Positions 37,298-51,335 of a stretch of DNA of 64,000 bases are shown in pieces. Source of the stretch: Sindora glabra (Eukaryota; Streptophyta; Magnoliopsida; Fabales; Fabaceae). The stretch's first letter is position 1; every line of letters begins with the position of its first letter. A model generated the notes under the pieces. That model searched no databases. It worked only from the letters and a program-made list of their open reading frames with translations, and was not told the origin of the DNA. The stretch spans positions 8,507,151 to 8,571,150 of the forward strand of contig CM035235.1 of the NCBI GenBank assembly GCA_020226215.1, given 5' to 3'. Position numbers and translations under genes: made by a program.

Positions 37298-38963
37298 TTC
37301 TTATCATTCTTACTCTTAATTCTAAGGGTCTCACTCTATTTCATCTCAAAACATTAATGTTTTTCTTTTATTATTGTTTATTGGAAAGTGATTATAAAAT
37401 AGGACTTGGTTGAGAGGCTTTAGCCTATGTATATAAGCAAGATCTATAACAAAGGCTAAAGAAATTACTATTAAAGAAGGTTTGCAGATGGCTCTAAATT
37501 TAGAAATTTAAAAAATATGTGTTGAAGTTGACTCTATGGTAATTTTTAGTTCACTTTTAAATGATAAGTTGAATTGGTTGCACTCATACTTGATTTAGTT
37601 TTATTTTGCAAGTAGTTAGTTTTTGGACAATAACTTGATGCTGTAGGGTTTTTAGATAAAGGTAATCCATAAGTTTCTTTATTTGTTAAATTTATTTTCT
37701 AACTCTAATTACTATATTTTTTATTGATATTGTAATAAGCAATTTTTTTTATAGGTTCCTAGTATTTTTGCATTTAAATTCATTATAATTGTTTTTTAAG
37801 TTAGTTCATAAACTCCATGATTGCGAAATGATAAGATTCATGTTCCCATTCTTAGTCCTTTTTTAGCCTTTGGTTTATTCATGTCCTTTCTCTTATATTG
37901 CCCTAAAAGTTCCAATCATTCTATCTTTAATTTTCATATGTTGTCTTTTTTTATGTTACCCTTTCTTTTTTATATTTTTTCCCATTTTAAGTTATATTGC
38001 TTGAAACTCATAAATTAATTATAAAATTTTTGAATTTATTGACAAGTTTCTTTAATTTAATTTTAGATAATTATCATAATTTACCACTCCAATTGTTACA
38101 TGTTAATACTATTCAATATCATATTGTTATTTTTCATATAAATTTTGTAGTAGTTTGTTATTTTGGAGATAAATAGAAATTGAGATATTATCAAGTTCCA
38201 TTCTCAAACATGTGACTAACATAGGTGGTCACTTGCAAGTGACTTCCCACTAGCCTTACTTTTCAAAAATACAGACTGTGACTTAATTAAAATTTGCTTT
38301 ATTTTTGTAATACTTAGCATTGACATCATTTAAAAAAATGTATAGAGTTTCCTTTATATTTGGACACTTATAAAGGGCTACATACCTTAGAACATAAAAC
38401 TTATGACATAAAAAATTGATCACTAAAGATGATGCATAAAAGCAAAAAAAAGACATAATGTTTGTATGGAAATAATGATATTTGACTTTATTCCAATTAT
38501 CAAATCTCCAGACGTTTTTTTATCTCTATAAGTACAACATTGATTTTTAGTTTAATTCAATCCTAAAAATATTAAAATAATAAAGGAATGACTTATAAGA
38601 ATTCAATAAGCATATATTTACTAAAATTCATAATTAAAATAATTTAAAAATAAGTAAAATAAGTCAATAAATAAACAAACTAACGAGTTCAATTCCTAAA
38701 CCTTTTAGTTTATGGTAATAAATTTACTTATCTTGAGTTTTAGCCTATATTTAAATTAAAATTTCTATCTTATTCATAGGTAGTAATACTAATAAAGTTT
38801 TAGTAGTCTAATGAACTAATACTCTACAACTTGTATAAAAGGGTACATATTGACCACCATGGATTTAATAGAATTCTATAAAGACACATAGGTAGAAAAT
38901 AAAATAATAACTCTATATGTATCAAAAATGGGATCTGAAATTAGTTACCGAATATAAATCAAA
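37298..38963. other. AT-rich sequence, no gene seen
   Basis: The small plus-strand frame at 37821-38018 is hydrophobic and AT-driven and matches nothing recognised. No element ends found. Confidence 0.4.
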
Positions 38964-39516
38964 TGTTGCCAATCAATATAGAATGGTTAGACAAATTTGT
39001 AAAGCTTAATTTAATGGATATAAAAAATTTAAAATCTAATTTTTTATCTCAACTTTGGTGCACATAGCATTTGTAAACATAAAATTATAAAACTTTTGGA
39101 TAAGGTTATACCTCCCATATTGAATTTTAAAGAAAAATTATCACACTAAATCATACGACAAGTATAGTATCAAACTTAGAAAAAATGATAATTAGAAATA
39201 TCTAACGAATTCATATGAAATAAAATGATAGATGATAAATCACAATTTCCAATCAAATGCATCAACCAAAAATTTCAAGAAGAAAGTCTGTCACTAATAG
39301 GAAGTGTATAGAACAACTTAGGGTTTAGGAGTATGACTCCTATTTATTAGTTGTTATTGTAAGTGGGTTAACCTATCATAGAGAACTATCTATTACTATA
39401 TTAATAAGTTAGATTGTCATTTAAGCCTAAACTAGATAGTCACGTTAATATTGGATCAAACTTTTTACATTTTATTTATCATTAAATTAATAAGTCCAAA
39501 ATAAAAAAATTTAACA
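38964..39516 (-). mobile_element. Probable 3' LTR of the copia element
   Basis: On the minus strand, TCCAATTGGAAGAT, a polypurine-tract-like motif of the copia type, directly precedes TGTTAAATTTTTTTATTTTGG at 39516, a plausible LTR start. A terminus ...GATTGGCAACA is reached at 38964, giving about 553 bp with TGTT...AACA ends. No second LTR was found to confirm it. The left boundary is tentative. Confidence 0.45.
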
Positions 39517-39935
39517 ATCTTCCAATTGGACTATATAATTTAATAATAGTGGCCACTTTAATAAAAATGTAAAAGTAAATTATGGCATCTTTATACCCAC
39601 CGATGTAAGTTAAAATTATATAACTATCTAGTAGCACATAATATAATATCCAATGGGATATCAATAAAATACATACTGTATACTCACATCTCATTGATCA
39701 AATACAATATTTGATAGGGATATATATAAAAAGATTGTGTACAATAAAATTTATATAACAAATCATGACAACATATGTATTCTTACATAAGGTCGAAGAA
39801 TCTACTCAACATACTAAATGAGAATTATAATTCTCAGCACAATATTAAGACAAAGTCTAAATATATCTATAAATATGGCATAACAAAAAATGTGCACAAT
39901 ATATGACAAAAACATTAATATTTCATTATGAATAT

Positions 39936-39976
39936 TATACATACATACATACATACATATATATATATATACATAC

Positions 39977-40059
<83 letters not shown>
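39936..40059. repeat. Compound (TACA)n-(TA)n microsatellite
   Basis: Two ATAC/TACA runs interleaved with TA runs, ending in about 70 bp of pure TA. It sits between the RNase H remnant and the putative 3' LTR of the copia element. Confidence 0.98.
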
Positions 40060-40060
<1 letters not shown>

Positions 40061-40139
40061 TCAAATAAAAATGTTTACATCATAAAACTCTTATTAACCT
40101 AAAACATCAAAAGGTTTAACCAATCTCATATTAATTATA

Positions 40140-41560
40140 TGTTCATAATATATTCCTATCACCAAACCTTTAGTCAATGGATCTGTGAGAATATGATTCG
40201 TAGAAATAAGTTCAATATATGTGATATGTTTACGTACCTAATCTCATACAAACCAATACTTTACATTAAAATGCTTTATATAGGCAAAACTTTTGTTATT
40301 ATAAGAGAAGTTCACAGCAGCAATATTATCATAATAAATGGTTAAGAGTTTAGAAATGCTCTTAATAATCTTGAAATCAGCCATAAAATTCCTCAAACAT
40401 ATAAGAGTACATAAAGCTTCATAACATGCAACATACTTTGCTTCCATAATAAAGGTTATTGTTAAGGATTACTTAACATTTTTTCATGACATAACTCCTT
40501 CTACAATCATAAATATGTACCCAAATGTCGATTTGTGATTACCTAGACAATTGGAAAAATCTGAATCTAAATATCCTATAATTGTGAAATCTCTCAACTT
40601 CTTGTAGGTTATCATATAACTTTCAAACCTTACATATACCTCATATCCTTTTTAGTAGTGGTACAATGTCTTTAACCAAGATTACTCAAGTATCTCTCTA
40701 GTACATCAATAGTATAAGCTGTGCTAGAATGTGTATATACCTAAGCATACATTAGGTTATCAATAAACAATGTATATAAGATATTTTTTATTCTTTCTAT
40801 TTCAACATCATTTTGAGGACACTAAAACTTAGAGAAAATTTCAACTTTTGAAATAAGTGTGAAAATTTGAGAGCATGTTAATATGTAAAACCTTTTTAGT
40901 ATTTTCTTAATGTATATCTGTTAAAACAAACCAAGCAAACCTTAAAATCTTTCATGATGGATCTCTATGTCTATAACGTAAGACGCATGTCCAAGATCCT
41001 TTATATTAAAGTATTTGGATAGCATTTGCTTTTTTTTAGTTAGCAAATTCACATAATTGCTTACAAGAAAAATGTCATCCATATATAGTACCAATATGAA
41101 AAAGCTACCATTAATCATCAACATGTAAATTTATTGATCTATTTCAATTTCCTTGAACATAAGAAAATTTACTACCTTATCAAACTTAAGGTATTACTAT
41201 CTACATGCTTATTTTAAGTCATATATGGAATTTTTATGTTTACACACAAGGTGCTCTTTTCCTTGCTTTTAGAAATCATTTGGTTAGTTCATATAAACAA
41301 TATTCAATAAATCACCATTCAAGAAAATTATCTTTACATACATTTAATGCAACTCTAAATCATAATGAGCCATTAATGCCATAATAACTAGGTTCAGGTT
41401 ATTGTTCAAGTTGATTTTCAAAACTATAAGTACTTTCATCAACAATGTCAATGTTTTCAATTTCATTATTTTTCCCCTTATATGCATATCACCTTCTCTA
41501 TCATTTTCCCCTCTAACTCTTTGATATATAGGTTGTACTTCCATTATTTATTACTATTGT
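40140..41560 (-). pseudogene. Ty1/copia reverse transcriptase-RNase H remnant
   Basis: Minus-strand fragments in the correct copia order. Near 41400-41340: MALMAHYDLELH, then VKIIFLNGD, the counterpart of DVKTAFLNGDL with its catalytic Asp position changed to Tyr. At 41124-40942: VLYMDDIFLVSN with the YMDD box intact and IKDLGHASYVIDIEI. At 40447-40244: MEAKYVACYEAL, LRNFM, then IYYDNIAAVNFSYNNKS and KHFNVKY, the RNase H domain. Frameshifts and stops separate the fragments. Integrase, protease and gag are not recognised to the right, so the element is 5'-truncated. The neighbouring solo LTRs do not belong to it. Confidence 0.85.
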
Positions 41561-44294
41561 AAATTGCATATTGACATATAAATGTACATTTAATTAGCAC
41601 CCATACTTATATACACAGTAGCATAAATAACAAATTACTACTTAGACTCATACAATACAAATAAGAGCCTAATGAATTATTGCTTAGATTGATTTAATTT
41701 GAATCATAAAACATTAATTTGACTTGAATCATAAAACATAGCTTTAATTTGAATATGAGTCAAATTGGCATCCCTAAATAGTTTTAAAATAAGAACTAGA
41801 TTAAAATCATGAGTAATTCTTAGTTAAACTCATCCAATAAACTGATTTGATTTGAATCATAAAACATTACTTTTAAGTGGTGACTTGTTAGACTTGGGGA
41901 GAATGTGACTTGTCAAATTTAGCTTTTAAATTATTGGATGTGAATAGTTCAATTAAGTTACAATATGCAATGCAAAATTATTTTTCATACAATAACTCTA
42001 TAAGTTAACAGTTGTAACTAGAAAAATTTGTTTCGAAAATAATTTTGATTATCCATGTGGGATTTGCTAAGTTAACAAAGAATTATATACATTGATTATC
42101 CATGTGGAATCCACTAAGTGTTTTAATCTAACTAATATTATGAATTTGAAAACACACAACAACATTTAGATGAATAGCAATGTTCAAACAAAAAATTTGT
42201 AAAATTTATATAGGCACTTTTTAAATACCTTTTATACATTTAAGCACATAAATATGTTTCAAGCATATTCCAATACTATTGTATTTTCAATATAAAATAT
42301 GTATTTGTATAGGCTTTTAAAGGGTATATATGTCTTGTTATGTCCTATGATTTTCAAACTTTGACATGCCCACATAAATATGTTTTAGGCATATTAGAAT
42401 ACAATATGACATTCTTATCATATTCTTCTTTGTTTTCTTAAAAAAAATTTGTCTACTATAATTGCAAATTACAAACATTTGAAATTATATTTCAAATATT
42501 TTATATTTATTAAATTAAATTTTATAAATTTATTCTAATATTTATATCTAATTAATAAATTATAATTTATATTTAAAATTTAATTGCAAATCTCATTTCT
42601 AATAATATAATATTTTTTATTTAACTAACCACTACCTTATTACATTTTATGACTAACAATATCCTGTTGTTTTCCTTTTTTATAATGTGGTCATTTTTGT
42701 TTTGGTTTAAATATAATTTAATTCAAAGAATTTAACTTATTGTATTTTAATTTTTAAATTATTTAATTGGTGTAATTTATGTTAAGTTAGGAAAATTTTT
42801 AGGAATTAAAATTACATTTAAGTTAAAATATGTTCTATATACGTGATGTTATGTCCTATGATTTTAAAACTTTCACTATCATTCATAGTTTACACACTAA
42901 TTTTACTCTTCATAATTTAATAAAATGAAGCATACTAAGATTACAAAAGGAAATTAAATTGGCTATGATTAAGATAGGTGGAATTTACTTAGAAGCCATA
43001 AGTTCAATGCCTAATGTTATAAAAAAAAAAGATCTACATTATACATTAAGATCTAACATTAAAGCATACAACTAGGCTAGTGTTAGCTTAGCTGCTTAGC
43101 ATTAATTCCACTCATTGCAATGCAAATCTATTAAGTACTTTTAATCTTATTGCTATAGTAGAATGATATAGTAGCCATCTTTAAAGCAATATGTAATTCT
43201 TAACCATTCTATATTCATCAAATTTAGAGGATTAGATATCGTATTAATGCACTAATGGTGACATATTCTAGTTAGATGTCCCTCCTAAAGAGGGGACAAA
43301 CCATTTAAATTGGCTGAATGGTAGATGCAAACTCATCATTTAGTTGCATCATGCACAATAGCATTCAAAACTTCTCCCTTTTCTGAAACAAATCCTTTAC
43401 ATAGTTTTAGTGATAAAATTTCTATAAAAATTAGAAACAGAAGTCTTTATAATAAAGAAGAAAAACTTATTCTAAAAAATTCATTGAACACAACATTGTA
43501 CGCAACATGTAACATACACAATCCAAAAATAGCTTTATCTTGCATATAGCACATAACACATACAAAATAAAACTTGACTAACTTAACTCTGCTCATATTA
43601 CACATAACACACAGTTTAGAGATAGTAGCTAAACAATCAGATGAAACAATAGTATAATTGATAAAACATTAAAACAATAACACTATACTCTACAAAGACC
43701 GTAGTACACTTACCTCAAATTCTATGAAGCTAGTTTTAAGATGAGGGAACACGATTACCAATATTGAATGTCATCACTGCTAATTATAGATTCGCTGAGC
43801 TTTACAATTGTTGATGGTTGTTTATCTACCCTTAACTCGCTGCTGTCTAATCCAATGTCTTTTATGTTTAATTGCAACCTAAATAACAACATGAATAGAA
43901 CTATAGAAGGAGAAGCAACAACGGTGTCAGTGAATAACCTAACAATAATTGTGAAAACTAATTCAATGATTTGGCTTTGAAGCAACAAAAATTGAGTATT
44001 TTATCACTAATTAATGAAGAAAATCCCACTTTCAATAGTCCAATGCCTTAGCAAATGAGAGAGAAAGAGATCTAGAATTTTCAAATTTCTCAAAGCTTAG
44101 TTGTAGGCTTTAAATGTCATTATTCTATCTTTTTTTCATTTTAGTTTAGAAAATAAGAATAGGGCTGGGTGGGTTTGGTTTGGACTAGCTTGGGTGCTAG
44201 GTAGGGATGCATGAGTGTAGGTTGGTTGAAAGTTCCAAGCCTTTTAGCCTTTTTTCATTTTTCAAATGAGGATAATCCATGGACTAACCCATGA
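41561..44294. other. AT-rich, repeat-derived sequence without recognised genes
   Basis: The expected copia gag-integrase portion is not recognisable. The small overlapping frames around 43755-43988 on both strands are not supported. A locally higher-complexity stretch at about 43690-44070 could be old coding or transposon sequence of unknown origin. Confidence 0.35.
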
Positions 44295-45615
44295 TGCCTT
44301 TGTGAATGATGACTTCTCAACCTTTTGCAAATCTGCTAAGAGACATTTCTCTCATAAAGGACTAAAGTTTTAATGCATTTTTTGTTATTTTGATGGTAAT
44401 TTGTATTGACTCAATCACTAATATTTTATCCCTATTATGGTAAAAGTGAGAACAGATAGGGCTTATCAGTTAGTTATCTACTATTACCTTAACATATAAC
44501 TAAATATTATTAGATAATTACATTACCCTATAATATAGTTATTTAATATCAAATAACATAATTATTTGATATTACTTTAATATCAAATAGTATCAAATGA
44601 TATACTATATATTAGGTGAATAATATATTATTACCTTGATAATATATATGCACTAAATAACAAGTTAAATTAATAGGATTTTTGTCCAACTAAAATTTAA
44701 TTAATTATTGTTTAATTTCTACCTTTTTTTATGTGACCCTATAAGCTTTTACTATATTAGTAATAACTTATTTGTAGACCATCGATAGTAAGCAGCATCT
44801 AGCAATACCTCATTATCAACTAAGTAGTAAGAATGTCTGTGATTCGACATTTACTTAATATATAAACAACACTTTGCAACATAATTTTTTTTGTAATGAT
44901 ATCCAAATTGAACTAAAGGTATGGAATGTATCATCCTCGTCAATGTTCAATACATATTTCTTGATACCAAATAGACTAACTTAAATGAATTATCAATACC
45001 ATTTATTAATCTATTTAAGTATGACTATGCATTCTTACTCTCACTCAATTAAGAGGTCTAAGGATATCACTCCTTCTATATAAGAGGAACAAAATCCTAT
45101 CTACATTACTCACATCTCTCTATATAATTCATGACATACCCAATCAATATCCTATGGATATTCTAATTAAAAGTGACATAGGATAGCAACAAAGTGTGTA
45201 AATCTTCATGTAAGAAGCCATAGTGGCTTCAAGTTAAAAGACTGTAGTCACATGAGAATAACTAATGACAGACAACAATCCATGTAGTATTCTTACAATG
45301 GATCAATCCAATATATCTATTTACTAATAATGTACCCATGTATTAACTTAATATTACATATCCATAACTTACAATCATCATTCATCATACATGCTAATCT
45401 TGATATACTATTATTATTTCTTTTATAATAATACTTAATTAAGAACATTTTAGGAATAATAAAACTATTTCAGAAATAATTATTATATTAAGTTATAAAT
45501 TGTGTAAATATTAAAATAAAATAAAATATAATAATTGTATTGCTTAAAATAAAATATAATACATTGTGTATTATTATAATCATCTTATGATTGACTCCTA
45601 GGATACACATACACA
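44295..45615 (-). mobile_element. Partial copia LTR, same family as 35334-37292
   Basis: Collinear with 35800-37290 over its whole length: GACTTCTCAACC; TTATGTGACCCTATAAGCTT; GATATCACTCCTTCTATATA; AACATTTTAGGAATAATAAA; ending GACTCCTAGGATACACA. On the minus strand it starts at about 45615 with a degraded TGTG terminus, and its last ~180 bp (left side) are missing. It holds a single copy of the 290-bp unit that is doubled in its relative. Confidence 0.8.
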
Positions 45616-48600
45616 ATAAATTTATCTATGATAGTTGACAAATTTGTTAAATATATTGATTGAAAGATATATTGTTAATAATGGTTATCTTGATGCTTGG
45701 GTGATAAAATGTTTAAAAGAGATATATATTTTTGCATGAACTTCTTGATGATTATTTTATGTATAATTGAATGAGTTAATTGGTACAAATTCATTAAAAT
45801 TATTCTTAAAACTTTCCAAAATCAATAGATTTTCAAAGAAGATTTTGAAAATGGTAAAAATTTTTAAAACACCCAATTCACCTCTTCTTAGATATAGGTT
45901 GTCTCTTAGGTATAGGTTGTCTTAGCCTATAAAAATAATAGATAAAGAAGATTCAATATATCATAAAAAATTATAAGATAATGTGTGTGATAGCTTTCAA
46001 TCATAATCTTATAACTTCTTAACCATTATCCCTACATCTTATAAACTTTTATGAGGGTTCTTATATAAGCCTTAAAGGCACTCACCTCATTTCTTTCTCA
46101 TACCTTTAATCATTTGCTAATACAAATATTTATAATCCAAAAATATCTTTTTAACAAGGAATCTCAAATTTGCTCTAACATAAAAGCCTAAATTAAATAG
46201 AATGATAACCCATGATATGAAATAATCAATAATTAATAACAATTACAATTTAGTCAAATCCAATAGTTAAATGGGGTGGATTGTCCATCTCATGAACAAG
46301 TCTAACGAAATCATAAGGAAATCACCTTTGTACTTATAATTTTATTTAATGTAATTAAATTCTTAAGTTTAAAATAATTTGTAACGAAAACCTACCTATT
46401 AATCAACAATAAAGCTAATTAATAGGATTTTATGTGACATTAAATTTATATATTGACATTTTAATTTTTACCTTGCTAAAATACATTCACTAACCAATTA
46501 TCATATAAAAAGCATTTACTTTTCTTATTTTCTTTAGAAAAAGAAAATAATTTCATTTGTTAATAAAAGTTCAATAGGTTAAGCTTTTTCTTAAATTGTT
46601 GATTTATAGCAATAATAGCATTCAAGAAATGAGCCTTAAGCATTCCAAATTAGTTCATATACTTAGAGTATGTTTATGTTTTTTCTTTATTTTTTAAAAA
46701 ATAGTTTGGTTTTATAAAATTTTTTAGAGAGTAATCAAAATAAAATATGTTTGATAAAATTGTTTTCAGAATAGTCACTTTTTGCTAAGGGAAAAAGAGA
46801 GTTAGGGATGCAAATGAATTGAGTTAAGGTGAATATTTATATGTTCAAGCTTGAATTCACTAAAAATAATTATTTTAAGCAATTGAGTTTAATTTTTTGA
46901 TAATTCAATTATGCGTTATATTAAGTTATGCAGTAAAAATAGTTAATATGCTACTTTCTTTTTTAAACATAAATACTATTTAAATTATTAAATATATAAA
47001 ATTAAAAATGAAATTTAGGCTTATTTTACCTTCTATTTGTTTCTAATTTTCATTAACAGCTGAAAATGAATATCTAACTTTAGAGACATATCAAAGTCCT
47101 CACTTATACTTTCTAAAGTAAAAAGAAGGTGCTAGTGAGCACCGTAATCCAAACCACTATATAACTAAGACACACAAAAACTATCTGACTATCATTCTAA
47201 TGATATTTTACTTAATTAAGAATTCTACATGAATAAACTAATATAAAGAAAGATTAATTTAAGACAAAGTTCTAGTTAGAACTAAAATGTTATACCCTAA
47301 CATTATTCAATTGACCACCAAGAGATTAAATATCTTTGTTCTTCAGGGGTTTAACATTTAAACTTGGATAACATTTTAGCTTTTGCAAATAATTTGCATT
47401 TCAATCATGTTATTTTGATGAAATACTTTTATTTCTTTCATATAAAATGTTATTTCTACCTAAATTCTACCATAATGCAATATATCTCATTAATCATAAA
47501 AATTATTCAAACATCACTATAGCCTAGTTTGTAAAAGGTTCATTAAACAATAATTTGTTAAATAGGATATAATCATAATAAATGATTTTACAAAGTGGAC
47601 TTTTAAATAAATAGATAATATAGAAAATAGAATTACTATTTTTTAAATGGAAATTCACATTTTAAATAAGTTTTTTTTATTAACTGAATAAAACTAAACA
47701 ACATTTAGAAGATCACTTACCAGATGCCACTAAAGGTTAGCTTCTTGAGATGATAACAATAAAATCACTGGAGGTTTTGGAATTTGATTTAATTTAAATT
47801 AAGGTTTAAATCATTTACTAAATTTCTAGAAAGTTATTTTTTTACCTACATTTAGTACTAACATAATATGGTATTTCACTTTAAGCTAATCCAAGTATGA
47901 TTTAATTTTGAAATCCAATTCATTTGTCAAATTAAAGGCTAGTGAGCCCATTTTTATGGCTCATTTGAATTATTTCCCAATACATATCTATTATCCCTAT
48001 TAATGACAATATGAATTTTGGATTTTGTTTGTCTCCTTGCACACTTCTTCTTCCTCGTGCATCTTTACTACACACAATAGTTGCCATTACTGCTTGCTGG
48101 TCCTCTCATTATTGATCATTATATTTCTCTTGCAAATGCATCCCTGCAACCATATCTCAACTAAATTCAAGTTGTATTTAGGTGAATCTTAATTGCACTC
48201 GGATTTGAAAATTAAAAAAAATTTAAAAGACACTTGATGAATACAAAATTTTGAGAATTGCACTTGTATCAATGTTGAACGCAAGTGCGATATTAGTATA
48301 GCTCCATTTTTTAAAGGAACTTGTATTTAGACCTAAACCAACATTTTATTAATAATTAGACAAAGGGAACTCACTAAAGATTTAGAGAAAAAGTTATGTT
48401 GCATCATCATCATTGATATATTCATTGTTAGCTACTTGTTGCCTTGTAACTTTTAGTTGCTAATTTTCAATGGAAAAGTTAAGACTTGAGAAAGGGATAA
48501 GAGAGAAACTAGTTTAAGTGGTTAGCTACAACTGCATTAAAGATGATTGTGAGTTTGTACTCTATATGTAGTTCTATTTTTTTTCCATTTTAGTTTATCA

Positions 48601-50400
48601 TTCTTTTAGTTTTATTTTTATGATTTTATCACTTCTCACAAATTTCAAACTTATATGAGTTTCATTTCAAAGTTCAAAATAAAAAGCTTAAAGAAGTATA
48701 GAAGACATGGCCTATATAACATATATATAATTTTATAATTTTAATTTTATATAAATAAATTAATAATTAATAATTCTATATTATTTATTAATTCAAACTC
48801 TATGGATCCTATCATTTCAGGTTGACTTAATTAATAACTTTAATTAAATAGGTTTAGGCAGTTTATACGAGTTAACCTAATGTCAATATAAAATTTATTC
48901 ATGCTTAATAAGTTATTTTATTTATAATTCAAACCCAATTATGCTTAATTTAAACCCACATAAGTCATGTCATATTGAAAATTATCACCTTTAACTTATA
49001 ATCCTTCTTTCTTTCCTTGAGAATGCTTCCATCTCTCTAATTTGAGTAGCGTTAAAGGTGGAATTAGGGAAAGGCCTTTAGAGACAACATAATAAGCCAT
49101 GTAGGCATTAATGGAGGGAAGCTTTTAGAAGGTGCATTGATGAAAGAAGAAAGAGTTCCATATGTAAAAGGAAGTTTTTAGAAGGTACATTAATGGAGTT
49201 TAAAAAAGATATAAAACAAAAAAGAAGTTAATTGACATGTAATGTTATATTAAATTTTTATTTTCCATATAAGCATCTTCACTATCAATTTGATGAAAGA
49301 CAATTAGAAAAGATTTGATTTGACCTACTTTGATAATTAGAAGGCCAAAATCGAATTTTAAAATTTAAAGGAACTAAATTTGATATCAAAGGAATGAAAT
49401 TATAATCACACCCCCGTAAAAAAACTTTCTTTTTCTTATTGAAATTGAAGTATGAAATCTATTCTCCTTCCTTTTCAAACTCTTTTATATATATATATAT
49501 ATGAAAGATTCTGCTACTTAGTGAATTTAATTGCAAATGATTTTTTTAAAATTAATTACAAATGCTAAAACTCTATTTTAATTTCAATAAGATTGAGTTT
49601 GTATTAATTTAATTTTTCACTAAAGTTTATATTAATTTAGTTATTATAAAATTAATTTCATGCTAAATTTTAGTCTCTAATTATAGTAATTTAGTAACCC
49701 TATCTCATGTATGAGGAATTAAAATTTAAGGTGAAATTAATATTATAAGAATAAAATTGATACAAATTTTCAATGAAAGATCAAATTGATACAGGCTTGA
49801 TCTTATAAAAATTAAAATAGGATTTTAATCTAATTTTTAAGCTTTTTATAAAATAAACTATAACGATCAAATTAGAAATTCAATAAAATTAGTGGAATTA
49901 AAGCTCCTATTAATTCTTACGTAATATTACAAATTAACTTTGCCAAATAAAAGTTGGTTGAAATGACATTTGTTACACCACATCTTTGGGCTATATTTCT
50001 CAATCAATTTTCAAATATAGATTTTATTTAAATTCAAATAGTATTATTTGTTAAGCTTATTTTTATAATAACCTTTAAAAAAAATGCGTATAGATACATA
50101 TCTTTTGAGAACAGAATAATTCTTGAAAATTTTTAATGCAACGATAAATAATGAAATTATAATTTCTGCACATTAATGATTCACATTTTATTTACAATTA
50201 TTGTTTTATACTTCTACTAAAGTTTAGTATAAAACTATAAAGTTAAAAATTGAAAAATTGAAGACTGCCTGCTGATTGCCGAAGCATTACCGTGAAACGA
50301 AATCTACTTTGCTCCTCTTGATAAGGCTCATCTGCAGTTGTTCCCCACAAAACCGCCACTTCTGAAACTAGAAAACAAATGGCAATTGCGGCGTTCGTAG
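45616..50400. other. AT-rich intergenic sequence, no gene seen
   Basis: No supported open frame in 4.8 kb. A possible relative of the MITE at 23940 lies near 46668-46785 (TATGTTTATGTTTTTTC...TTTTGATAAAATTG-like, low confidence). A short (TA)n run occurs near 49483-49502. Confidence 0.45.
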
Positions 50401-50700
50401 ATGGTTTTTGGCTTCATTTTAGTCTTCAATAGCCGAGAATGGGGAGATATTCTAGCTATTACAGATCTGTAGCAGCGACCCACGCGTGCATATGTGTCTC
50501 ATGATATTCCAATGACTATTATTTCAAATGTATAACAAGCCACAATCCGACGTCGTTTAGAACGGCAGCCGTCTTTGTCGCACCATCAAAGTTGTTCGCT
50601 TGTAGCTGGGTAGGCCCGAATAAACATTATTATGCACATTATCGGATTTACGTGGTGATCTCTATATAAAATCGTCCTGCAATTATGGCATCTCTGGTTG
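50401..50700 (+). promoter_or_regulatory. Promoter of the myosin-receptor gene
   Basis: A TATA box TATATAAA is at 50663-50670, so transcription would start near 50695-50705. Upstream are motifs known as plant factor sites: the palindrome CACGCGTG at 50481-50488 (its ACGCGT core fits CAMTA-type factors), GACGTC at 50549-50554 (bZIP-type ACGT core) and ACGTGG at 50650-50655. The base composition turns distinctly less AT-rich here, marking the border of the genic region. Motif function is inference only. Confidence 0.6.
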
Positions 50701-51335
50701 ATTCCTGGTTTGGTTTCCAGTTACAGCTTCACGTTTCTTTCGCTTTCACTTTGTTCTCCCTTATAAAGTAAGTTTCTGCAATATTCTTCCAATTATTCAA
50801 AGAATGAAGCATCGGTTGCAAGTGCAATTGTTGCCGACTTTTATGTGATCCGGGTTTTCATTATTTTCTCTGCTTCTAAACTTTTTCAAAGTCTTCTGTG
50901 ATCTGAATTCTGCGTAAAAATAGCCCTTTTGCTCTCTGGGTACTTTTGATTTGATGAATTGCCATCTGGTCGGTGAAAAAGTTTGTTTTTTTAGGTTGAA
51001 TTTTCTTTCTTTCTTTAACACTTGTAATTGTTCATTGCTTTTTGAAGCTCATGGGGGTTTACTGGGATTTTGAGGAATAAACTGCAATTGTAAGCTCCTT
51101 CTACGACCTGCGTACTACGGTCTGAGTTTCCTTCCTTTTTACCGCTTGTAGAGCCTGCTTTGGTCTGAATTGTGTGTATGCGTAACTTCTTGCTCTGTTG
51201 AGGCTCTTTATTTGAGGATTTTCTATTTGCTTGTTGAAAAAAATCTAATTTTGATCTAGAATCCTATTGTCTTTGCCACTTTTTATGGTCAACTGGAGAT
51301 TTCGTTTTCTGGGTTTCTGAGCTTTATTTCCGGAG
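50701..51335 (+). other. 5' UTR with a probable intron
   Basis: Between the expected start site and the ATG. A good donor, AAA|GTAAGTTT, is at 50768. T-rich acceptors are available (TTTTTTTAG near 50994, CCGCTTGTAG at 51151), but which one is used cannot be decided. The minus-strand frame at 50797-51021 is not supported. Confidence 0.5.

Noticed and set aside
35334..45615. A full-length copia element with LTRs at 35.3-37.3 and 44.3-45.6 kb around the RT remnant
   Set aside because: The left LTR has its own target duplication on both sides, and the RT remnant is followed by a different LTR start at 39516.
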